A stretch of 9,446 bases of DNA from Desulfobacterales bacterium. GTDB taxonomy: Bacteria; Desulfobacterota; Desulfobacteria; Desulfobacterales; UBA11574. Under the pieces are notes generated by a model. That model did not search any database, was not told the origin of the DNA, and saw only the letters and a program-made list of their open reading frames with translations. Positions 1-5,495 of the stretch are shown in pieces. Each line of letters begins with the position of its first letter. Positions within the stretch are counted from its first letter, which is position 1. The position numbers and the translations under genes were made by a program. Location of the stretch: positions 1-9,446 of the forward strand of contig JAAXQD010000107.1 in assembly GCA_012974475.1 (NCBI GenBank), read 5' to 3'.

Positions 1-19
1 TTCCATATCCTTCTGTTTA

Positions 20-82
20 CCCTGTTAAATAAAATCTCATTTCTTGAAATAAGATTTTAATGCAACGCACTATTTAACAGGG
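20..82. repeat. 63-bp element with 12-bp perfect inverted ends and an internal hairpin
   Basis: The ends are CCCTGTTAAATA (20-31) and its exact reverse complement (71-82). Inside lies a second inverted repeat, AAAATCTCATTTC (31-43) against GAAATAAGATTTT (46-58), pairing at 12 of 13 positions around a 2-base loop. Outside, TCCTTCT (8-14) is mirrored by AGAAGGA (91-97), so the symmetry reaches further with small gaps. It could be a small non-autonomous insertion or a bidirectional AT-rich terminator. It sits exactly where the four-helix-bundle gene loses family similarity. Confidence 0.6.
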
Positions 83-237
83 CAGGTATTAGAAGGAATA
101 GACACCACAGATCTTCTTATCTGTGAAGTTAGACCGTATCTTTCTTCCCTTGGGAATTTTCCTGTTATTGTATATATCTCTAAACAGAGTTCGTATGACT
201 TTTGCCAGACTTTCAACTCTTTGTAATTCTTTAGCAT
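70..237 (-). pseudogene. Truncated four-helix-bundle protein (23S rRNA intervening-sequence protein family)
   Basis: The minus-strand reading frame starts MLKNYKELKVWQKSYEL and runs through KFPREERYGLTSQIRRS to SIPSN. This is the N-terminal half of the four-helix-bundle family (PF05635/TIGR02436 type), first known from ORFs in 23S rRNA intervening sequences and also found as stand-alone chromosomal genes of unknown function. Family members are about 115-125 residues and continue after SIPSN with an IAEGYGR-like segment. Here the frame switches to TCPVK and a stop, so helices 3 and 4 are missing. The break coincides with the edge of a palindromic element (20-82). The family start is the ATG at 235-237; a GTG at 256-258 would add seven residues but has no better ribosome site. 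No 23S rRNA sequence is visible around it. It is almost certainly non-functional. Confidence 0.8.
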
Positions 238-258
238 TTGCACTCGAACCCTTGCCAC

Positions 259-611
259 CTTGATTCATCAAATCCTTGACCCCTTGTATCCTTTGGAATC
301 ACACCTGCTCAATTGGAGATGACACACTTATTTTACACTAATTAACACCAACTAATCGGGAGATGATCCAGAATTCTTAAACTGATCGATATCGTCATTC
401 AAAGCGGATTCAAAATTCGAATCTCACCCTCAAAATTTCAGAAATAGCTTCTGATCAGTGAAATTTAGTGTTGAATGATGCACATGAATTTGTGCATCCC
501 TTCATATGACGGTGCAAAAGCAAGATGCATTGAAATTCAACAACGATTTTAATCGGATAAAGTATAGATCAAATCAATGGAGCAAGAGAGCCCCATCGCG
601 GTTGAAAATGA
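259..611. other. AT-rich non-coding stretch with several inverted repeats
   Basis: No supported gene is seen here. The stretch has a run of dyad symmetries. AAATTTCA (433-440) faces TGAAATTT (459-466), with the palindrome CTGATCAG (451-458) between them. GATGCACA (477-484) faces TGTGCATC (491-498) around a 6-base loop, extended by TGAA (472-475) pairing with TTCA (501-504). These could be debris, protein-binding sites or a small structured RNA. No promoter of convincing quality was found for them. Confidence 0.4.
472..504. repeat. Strong hairpin (8-bp perfect stem plus 4-bp extension)
   Basis: The stem is GATGCACA/TGTGCATC with loop TGAATT. One small internal loop separates it from a further TGAA/TTCA helix. 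There is no T-tract after it on either strand, so it does not look like a simple intrinsic terminator. Function unknown. Confidence 0.5.
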
Positions 612-890
612 GAATCAATATCAAAATGGCAAGAAAATATCCGAGTAAATTCAGAAATATACATATGTGATAATCCCGGAAGGGTCAAGGAATTTCTGGA
701 TGCGGGATGCGGGGTGCAGGTTATGAGTTCCGAGGCCGTGAACGGTAACACTTCGAAAATATTCGATGCCCTGGATGGGTTGGGCTCGCCGGTCGCCCAC
801 ATCTCCGTCAAAGGTGAACAGACGGTTCCCATTATGGCGGCCACTCGGACAAATTCACTGTATGCACAAAAAGATAGGTGTCCTTGTTGA
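612..890 (+). pseudogene. Start-less plus-strand coding remnant, possibly lactonase/Pgl-type propeller
   Basis: The frame is open for 92 codons between stops at 609 and 888, but no start codon with a ribosome site is present. From about 680 the DNA turns GC-richer, many codons begin with G and third positions favour G/C, as expected of real coding sequence read on the plus strand. The translation includes AVNGNTSKIFDALDGLGSPV followed by AHISVKGEQTVPIMAA. This recalls the blade pattern of lactonase-family beta-propellers (PF10282, 6-phosphogluconolactonase-like), where a Gly-x-Pro-x-His-x-Ser-Val stretch is followed by an Ala-Asn-Tyr strand. The resemblance is from memory and short. The minus strand also has an open frame (569-844), judged to be the shadow. 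Confidence 0.35.
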
Positions 891-900
891 CACCCAACAA
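877..900. promoter_or_regulatory. Two overlapping inverted repeats across the -35 box (candidate operator)
   Basis: GGTGTC (877-882) and GACACC (889-894) form a perfect repeat with a 6-base spacer. TTGTTG (884-889) and CAACAA (895-900) form a second with a 5-base spacer. They interlock and cover the -35 hexamer at 887-892, so a dimeric repressor bound here would block polymerase. The regulator is not in view. Confidence 0.4.
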
Positions 901-915
901 CCCTTTGAGTATACA
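887..915 (+). promoter_or_regulatory. Sigma-70-type promoter for the radical SAM gene
   Basis: TTGACA (887-892, perfect -35) is followed after 17 bases by TATACA (910-915), which would start transcription near 922. The leader to the chosen start codon would be about 125 bases. It begins with a hairpin, TTTCCCT (929-935) against AGGGGAAA (941-948) with one bulged G. This is the best promoter match upstream of the gene. Confidence 0.55.
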
Positions 916-1045
916 GTATATCTTTGGCTTTCCCTCATTTAGGGGAAAAAGTATATATTCCATCAGAAGTTGTGCACGAAGTGTTTCGTTTCGTTGCATG
1001 ATATTGCTTTTCAAAAAGAAACCCAATTGTTCAATGCGTGGTCAG

Positions 1046-2503
1046 ATGCGAATCGTTCTCGTCAACCCGAACCCCATGAAACCGCCGGTGACGCCGGTAT
1101 CTTTAGACTATCTTGGCGCCGCCTGCCGCCATGCCGGAATAGACGTCGATTTGGTGGATTGTGCCATTGAGCCGGATTGGCGGAAAAAACTCTCTGATGT
1201 TTTGACGGAAAAACCGGTTCTCGTCGGCGTTACGCTCCGAAACATCGATGATTCCTATTTCGCGAGTCAGGATTTTTCTCTGCTTCGAAGCATGCCGGTT
1301 CTTGAAACCATCAAACGTTCAACCGACGCGCCGATTTGTCTCGGCGGCGTCGGTTTTTCCATTTTTCCCTCTGAAGTCCTGAAATTTTGCGATGTGTCTT
1401 ATGGTATCTGTGGAGACGGAGAGGAGAGTCTCGTTAAACTGGCAACGGCCTTCAGAGACAATATGGCGTTGGATACGGTTCCGGGACTGGTTTGGATGGA
1501 AAACGGCCACGTGAGACACAACGCCGTCTTGCCGGTGCTCCTTGAAAAAATAGATTTGGCCGCCAGATCTTTGATTGACAACCTATATTATTTCGAGAAC
1601 GGGGGACAGGTGGGGTTCGAGTCCAAACGGGGCTGTTCCTTGAAGTGCACCTATTGTCCGGAACCATTTGTCAAGGGTAAAACCGTAAGAATGCGCCCGC
1701 CGAAAAATGTTGCGGCGGAATTGACCGATCTGTATCACCGTGGAGTCAAAGTTTTTCATACGTGTGACTGCGAGTTCAATTGGCCCTATTCCCATGCTGT
1801 TCAGGTATCCAAGGCCATCGTCGATTCAGGACTGGGGCGTAAAATCAAATGGTATGCCTACTGTTCTCCCGAGAGGTTTACCGAAGAGCTGGCAATTTTA
1901 ATGCGCACTGCCGGATGTGTTGGAATCGATTTCGGTGCCGACCATGGGGATGATGACATGCTGCGTCGTCTGGGCCATAATTATGGCCCGGATGATTTGA
2001 TTCGAATTCGAGAAATTTGCCTCAAAAATGACATCATTTGCATGTTCGACCTAATCCTCGGATCTCCCGGCGAAACAAGAGAATCCATTGAAACAGCCAT
2101 CCATCTCATGAAAAAGATCAAACCGGATCGTGTGGGTATCAGTCTCGGTGTTAGACTTTACCCCATGACGCAACTGGGGCGACAAATCCTGGAGACGTCA
2201 AAAGGGGCGTTGTGGAAAAATCCCAGCCTTTTCGGCGCCCTGGAAAACAACGAATCTTTTCTTCGCCCGATTTATTACTGTGATATCCGTTTGGGTGAAG
2301 ATGTGGAAGATTGGCTGCACGGTATGGTGGGGGATGATCCGAGATTTCTTCTGGGCCGACGGACCGAGGCAAATCCGGACTACAATTATAATGACAATCC
2401 GGAGCTGACCCGAGCCATCAAATCCGGACACCGCGGCGCATATTGGGACATTCTCCGAAGGGTATCCGAGGGGATTCCGCCTTTATTACAGAGCAAATCC
2501 TGA
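1046..2503 (+). CDS. Cobalamin-binding radical SAM protein, product unknown
   Basis: The 485-residue protein has an N-terminal Rossmann-like B12-binding region (about 1-150: MRIVLVNPNP start, VSLDYLGAACRHAG, LGGVGFS, GICGDGEESL) and then a radical SAM TIM barrel. The CX3CX2C cluster motif is C197, C201, C204 in RGCSLKCTYCPEP and would bind a [4Fe-4S] cluster and S-adenosylmethionine. Further barrel strands show GIDFGADHGDDDMLRRLGHN (293-312) and FDLILGSPGET (334-344), typical of B12 radical SAM proteins. The classical DxHxxG cobalamin motif is absent, as in many of the family. About 105 residues follow the core. Such proteins methylate or rearrange unactivated carbons in cofactor, lipid or natural-product pathways; the substrate cannot be told. 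The start at 1046 fits the family N-terminus. In-frame ATGs at 1034, 998 and 878 exist without good ribosome sites. A Cys-cluster gene follows 70 bases downstream. Confidence 0.88.
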   Translation: MRIVLVNPNPMKPPVTPVSLDYLGAACRHAGIDVDLVDCAIEPDWRKKLSDVLTEKPVLVGVTLRNIDDSYFASQDFSLLRSMPVLETIKRSTDAPICLGGVGFSIFPSEVLKFCDVSYGICGDGEESLVKLATAFRDNMALDTVPGLVWMENGHVRHNAVLPVLLEKIDLAARSLIDNLYYFENGGQVGFESKRGCSLKCTYCPEPFVKGKTVRMRPPKNVAAELTDLYHRGVKVFHTCDCEFNWPYSHAVQVSKAIVDSGLGRKIKWYAYCSPERFTEELAILMRTAGCVGIDFGADHGDDDMLRRLGHNYGPDDLIRIREICLKNDIICMFDLILGSPGETRESIETAIHLMKKIKPDRVGISLGVRLYPMTQLGRQILETSKGALWKNPSLFGALENNESFLRPIYYCDIRLGEDVEDWLHGMVGDDPRFLLGRRTEANPDYNYNDNPELTRAIKSGHRGAYWDILRRVSEGIPPLLQSKS

Positions 2504-2541
2504 TCTTGAAAAAAGTCGAGGCCGCCGCAGATCCCCTTAAA

Positions 2542-2556
2542 ACCCTAAAATAGGGT
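2542..2556. repeat. Small intergenic hairpin (6-bp stem, 3-base loop)
   Basis: ACCCTA-AAA-TAGGGT lies between the radical SAM gene and the cysteine-cluster gene. It has no T-tract and is too weak to call a terminator, so read-through between the two genes is expected. Confidence 0.3.
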
Positions 2557-2573
2557 ACAAAAAGCATCCCTCT

Positions 2574-3251
2574 ATGCCCTGTAATCAGCATCATATCACG
2601 GATTTGTTCAAACAGTATGCCGGCTTACAGCAAAATCTGTTGGGCAGAACGGACACCGCACAACAGAATGCCGCAAACCGCTTTTTTGAGCGGTTGCTCG
2701 CTCGTTTTCATCGCGAAACAGATGTCTCCATTTTGTCGGAAGCATTACCGGACCCCTACTTTCCCTTGGGCATGCTGGAACAGACGATATTCGCCGATGT
2801 GGTCGGCATGCGGTTTTTTATCAACAAGCGACGATGGGACCTGGAACCGAGCCTGGGCCGGGAGCTGGTGGAATTGGCGAAAGTCTTTCTAAGGATTCGA
2901 CACGACATTCAAACCCTGTTTGATTCGAACACCGTTACCTGCATACCCGTGGACGAAACCCGTCACCGGCTTCCTTCCGGCCAGTGGTGCAGTCTTTGCG
3001 GAGTGTGCTGTCAGATCGGGGGCGTGCCGCCGGATCCGCCGGCAGGTGTTGTTTATCCGGATCACTGGCTTGGCTTTCTTGCCGGTGAAACAGTTGAAAA
3101 TCAACAACTCTGCCCATTTCTGTTTCAGTATTTTGGTGAACCGCGCTTTTTTTGCGCCATCCATCATATCAAACCAATATCCTGCCGTCGTTTTGACCGG
3201 AGAGACTGTCACCGACGTCTCGAAGACCGGGGCCTTCACGGTAATCAATGA
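2574..3251 (+). CDS. YkgJ-like cysteine-cluster (putative zinc/iron-chelating) protein
   Basis: The product is 225 residues and soluble. The N-terminal two thirds (1-130) is mostly helical with no motif I recognise. The C-terminal third carries CSLCGVCCQIGG (C139, C142, C145, C146), then CPFL (C180), FFCAIHHIKPISCRRF (C194, C204) and C212. This order of cysteines is that of the CxxCxxCC 'putative zinc- or iron-chelating domain' family (YkgJ/UPF0153, PF03692), whose members are thought to hold a metal ion or Fe-S cluster and whose biochemical role is unknown. The start is the only reasonable ATG, but its ribosome site is poor. It lies 70 bases behind the radical SAM gene on the same strand with no terminator between, so co-transcription is likely. 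A role with that enzyme is inference. Confidence 0.8.
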   Translation: MPCNQHHITDLFKQYAGLQQNLLGRTDTAQQNAANRFFERLLARFHRETDVSILSEALPDPYFPLGMLEQTIFADVVGMRFFINKRRWDLEPSLGRELVELAKVFLRIRHDIQTLFDSNTVTCIPVDETRHRLPSGQWCSLCGVCCQIGGVPPDPPAGVVYPDHWLGFLAGETVENQQLCPFLFQYFGEPRFFCAIHHIKPISCRRFDRRDCHRRLEDRGLHGNQ

Positions 3252-3446
3252 TCAAGGTTTGCCCAGTTCACTGCACGTTCTGCATGAACGTCCCCATGAC
3301 CATATGTTTTATTCTCGGGTTTACCTTTTTGATTTTTCGTTAATTTTAGGATACATGATTCGGCATAAATCGACTTCTGTTCGAAAAATTTTCTTTTCGA
3401 TAAACAAATTCCACATTCTTAACTTGAAATAACTGCGAGGTAAGAC

Positions 3447-4256
3447 ATGAAAAGTTTATCAGAAAAAGCTGCTCGGAATCTGGCAGCAATAAGAAAGAAA
3501 AAGCCGTTGATTCATAATATCACCAATTATGTGGTCATGAACTACACCGCAAATGCCCTGTTGGCGATGGGTGCATCACCGGTGATGGCCCATGCTTTAA
3601 ATGAGGTGGAAGAAATGGTATCCTTTGCCGGAGCGCTGGTTCTCAATATCGGAACGCTGACCGATGACTGGATCGCATCGATGATAAAAGCCGGGAAAAA
3701 GGCATCGGAATCGAAAACACCTGTCATACTCGATCCTGTCGGGTCCGGCGCAACATCCCTCAGGACAAGCGCCGCAAAAAGAATCATCCGGGAAACCCGC
3801 GTCAGCGTGATTCGCGGGAATGCATCAGAAATTTTATCCCTCCGACAGGACGATTCAAAAACCAAGGGAGTTGATTCGATTCATTCGGTCGAGGCTGCAG
3901 CGGAATCCGCAAGAATTCTCGCCGGCGAACTCGAATCCGTTCTTGCAGTTACGGGTCCCAAAGACTTAATTACAGACGGCAACCAGGTGATACGGGTCTC
4001 AAACGGTCATCCCCTCATGGGATATGTCACCGGAACCGGTTGCACGGCTACGGTGACTGTCGGCGCGTTCCTGTCGGTCGACGAGGACCCTGTCCGTGCA
4101 ACGGCTACGGCACTGGCTTTTTTCGGACTGGCCGGGGAAGTTGCAGCAAAAAATGCGTCTGCGCCGGGAAGTTTCATGATTGCGATCCTCGACGCACTTT
4201 ACACGATTACACCCGAAGAACTCTTGCGGGGATGTAAATTTGAAGACTGCACATAG
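3447..4256 (+). CDS. thiM: Hydroxyethylthiazole kinase
   Basis: ThiM phosphorylates 4-methyl-5-(2-hydroxyethyl)thiazole with ATP, salvaging the thiazole half of thiamine for joining to HMP-PP by ThiE. The 269-residue protein is of normal family length. Visible signatures are PLIHNITNYVVMNYTANALL (20-39, thiazole-binding N-terminal region), ALVLNIGT (63-70), VILDPVGSGAT (93-103), IRGNASEI (122-129) and TGTGCTATV (195-203) with C199, the conserved catalytic-site cysteine of the ribokinase-like fold. A good ribosome site (GAGGT) precedes the ATG. No thiD or thiE is next to it, and the 195-base upstream spacer lacks the conserved TPP-riboswitch bases, so salvage here may not be thiamine-controlled by the usual RNA. 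Confidence in function is high. Confidence 0.96.
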   Translation: MKSLSEKAARNLAAIRKKKPLIHNITNYVVMNYTANALLAMGASPVMAHALNEVEEMVSFAGALVLNIGTLTDDWIASMIKAGKKASESKTPVILDPVGSGATSLRTSAAKRIIRETRVSVIRGNASEILSLRQDDSKTKGVDSIHSVEAAAESARILAGELESVLAVTGPKDLITDGNQVIRVSNGHPLMGYVTGTGCTATVTVGAFLSVDEDPVRATATALAFFGLAGEVAAKNASAPGSFMIAILDALYTITPEELLRGCKFEDCT

Positions 4257-4295
4257 TCTGATGTTTTCAATCATAAGCGAGGAAGGAGTGTTGCT

Positions 4296-4370
4296 TTGAA
4301 TCCTTTCAGAATCACCCACTCTTTTGGAGATGAAAAAGTTATTGATGAAGTACTATTAATCGGGTGGTAG
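4296..4370 (+). CDS. Possible 24-residue ORF downstream of thiM with a strong Shine-Dalgarno
   Basis: AAGGAG (4283-4288) stands seven bases before a TTG at 4296, and the frame reads NPFRITHSFGDEKVIDEVLL to a TAG at 4368. The ribosome site is better than that of several real genes in the window. The ORF begins 39 bases after thiM and overlaps the 3' end of the convergent lipoprotein gene by 15 bases. It may be a small protein, the surviving start of a lost gene behind thiM, or chance. No family is recognised. Confidence 0.25.
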   Translation: MNPFRITHSFGDEKVIDEVLLIGW

Positions 4371-4991
4371 TTTGCTCAAAAGGGCCGCTATATCCAACTG
4401 ATTGATCAAGTCGGCGTACATTTCACTCACCGTGGTACCGGAATCATCCACACCCGGGACATCAAGGCGTTCCGTTTGTCCGCTAAATGTTTTCTTTACA
4501 AGGACATTCCCATCTTTCACCAGCCGGGTGGCATAGTTCATCCGGAAGTGCCATTTGTAATCTCGCAGATCGAGCTGAAAGCGCGTAATCACCACTTCCA
4601 GTTTCGGGATTTGCGAAGCGGTGGAATCGACCGCCCGGATTCCCATCTGATCCAGGCGCTTTCGGAAAACCCTTTCGAACAAGGTTCTAAGATCGTAAAT
4701 CCCCTCCATGGGGGTGTTTTCACCTTTGGGCGCCATGATCAGCATATAGTTTCCGCGAAAATTCTTGAGCTTTTCCCGGGCGATGGCGCTCAACGGATCT
4801 GGATTGTCCCGCTGATCCACCACACTCAACCGGATCTCTGTTATTGCCGGCTTATCCGGAATTTTATCCGGCAGCTGGTAATTGACCTTGATGTAAGAGC
4901 GGGATGCGCAGGCAGACAAGGCAAAGAGGATTAAAACGAACATTGGCAGGTATCTCGTCGCGTTTTTGACCAATGGTGCGAAGCATTTCAT
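4356..4991 (-). CDS. Putative outer-membrane lipoprotein of unknown function
   Basis: The 211-residue product opens with a charged n-region (MKCFAPLVKNATRYLP), a hydrophobic stretch (MFVLILFAL) and a lipobox ending LSAC, giving a lipidated C28 after signal peptidase II. Residues A29 and S30 do not give an inner-membrane Asp+2 retention signal, so sorting to the outer membrane is expected. The rest is a soluble periplasmic domain of mixed alpha/beta pattern with ITEIRLSVVDQRDNPDPLSA and a later ITRFQLDLRDYKWHFRMNYA section. The layout recalls the YajG and ABC-transport-auxiliary lipoprotein folds, but I cannot assign a family firmly. A textbook AGGAGG sits five bases before the ATG. It is a single gene, convergent with thiM. 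Confidence 0.8.
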   Translation of the reverse strand: MKCFAPLVKNATRYLPMFVLILFALSACASRSYIKVNYQLPDKIPDKPAITEIRLSVVDQRDNPDPLSAIAREKLKNFRGNYMLIMAPKGENTPMEGIYDLRTLFERVFRKRLDQMGIRAVDSTASQIPKLEVVITRFQLDLRDYKWHFRMNYATRLVKDGNVLVKKTFSGQTERLDVPGVDDSGTTVSEMYADLINQLDIAALLSKLPPD

Positions 4992-5245
4992 TGGATCCTC
5001 CTAAATATATGAGAAAAATTTTCAGTAAACAACGTTCTCTTAATCATGATTGAATCATAACACGAGAATTAATAAAATCACTATGAAAATTGTCTAAATC
5101 AAGATGAATCATCCACCTGTATGAATTACCTTGAAGCTGAAATCGTCCGAAAATTTTCCAGGTATGTGGATTTTTATCCGGACAATATTCCAGCAATATG
5201 GATAATTGTCTTGCCAATATTTCGCAAATAAGGAAAATAGTCCGT
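4992..5245. other. AT-rich spacer upstream of the lipoprotein gene
   Basis: Two short perfect palindromes lie here: ATGATT-G-AATCAT (5046-5058) and GATGA-A-TCATC (5103-5113). The first is about 55 bases upstream of the lipoprotein start and could be an operator. A minus-strand open frame at 5044-5265 starts with TTG, has no ribosome site and shows no family pattern, so I do not call it a gene. Confidence 0.4.
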
Positions 5246-5437
5246 ATGAAAAGATTGATTGGCAATTACATCTTTGATCCCGAAATAACCGAAGGGAAGA
5301 TGCTTTATCATTCCTGCTTCAAACTTTCTTATGCTTACAGGATGAATAGGAAAAGAATTTGGTTGTTTTTAAAGCAACAAGATCAAACTTCAGCTGAAAA
5401 TATAAATAACTTTCGGAATACAATCGTGGCTTCATAA
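5246..5437 (+). CDS. Doubtful small hypothetical protein (63 residues)
   Basis: The frame reads MKRLIGNYIFDPEITEGKML and ends NTIVAS. It is Lys/Arg/Asn-rich and AT-rich, with about 60% of codons starting with a purine. AAGGA (5230-5234) is 11 bases before the ATG, which is rather far. The same frame is open back to an ATG at 5198. No domain, signal peptide or membrane segment is seen. It may be a real small protein, an old gene remnant or chance. Confidence 0.28.
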   Translation: MKRLIGNYIFDPEITEGKMLYHSCFKLSYAYRMNRKRIWLFLKQQDQTSAENINNFRNTIVAS

Positions 5438-5452
5438 ATGTTAAAAAGTTGT

Positions 5453-5481
5453 TCACTTTCTGCAGGAACGTTCCCTATAAT
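5453..5481 (+). promoter_or_regulatory. Promoter of the DHA2 exporter with a palindromic operator in its spacer
   Basis: TTCACT (5453-5458, 4 of 6) and a perfect TATAAT (5476-5481) are 17 bases apart. Between them lies the perfect 10-bp palindrome GGAACGTTCC (5465-5474), ending one base before the -10 box. A dimeric repressor at this site would occlude polymerase, the usual arrangement for TetR- or MarR-controlled drug exporters. No such regulator gene is in the window. Transcription would start near 5488. Confidence 0.6.
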
Positions 5482-5495
5482 ATCTCCTGACCGGG

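Noticed and set aside
20..82. Integron attC site, because GTTAAAT and ATTTAAC match the core-site consensus letters
   Set aside because: In an attC the AAC-type core comes first and the GTT-type core last. Here the order is reversed on both strands, and there is no integrase or cassette array.
569..844. Minus-strand 91-residue open frame as a gene
   Set aside because: Composition by codon position favours the plus strand in the same stretch, and there is no ribosome site or recognisable domain.
922..1000. Short upstream frame starting at a TTG near 925 (LAFPHLGEKVYIPSEVV...)
   Set aside because: It reads protein-like for about 25 codons, but there is no ribosome site and it lies in the predicted leader, so coincidence is as likely.
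878..1045. N-terminal extension of the radical SAM protein from ATG 878
   Set aside because: The added 56 residues have no family similarity. ATG 878 overlaps the promoter region upstream of the predicted transcript start near 922.
2920..3432. 170-residue plus-strand frame overlapping the Cys-cluster gene
   Set aside because: It is out of frame with a clear cysteine-motif protein for most of its length, and the extension beyond 3251 is AT-rich with no motif.
3252..3446. TPP riboswitch in front of thiM
   Set aside because: The conserved CTGAGA-type core and its partner bases are not present in this spacer. Only small unrelated hairpins (ACGTTC-N5-GAACGT at 3275-3291 and TCGAAAA-N6-TTTTCGA at 3381-3400) are seen.
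5044..5265. 73-residue minus-strand frame
   Set aside because: It starts with TTG, has no ribosome site and no recognisable pattern.
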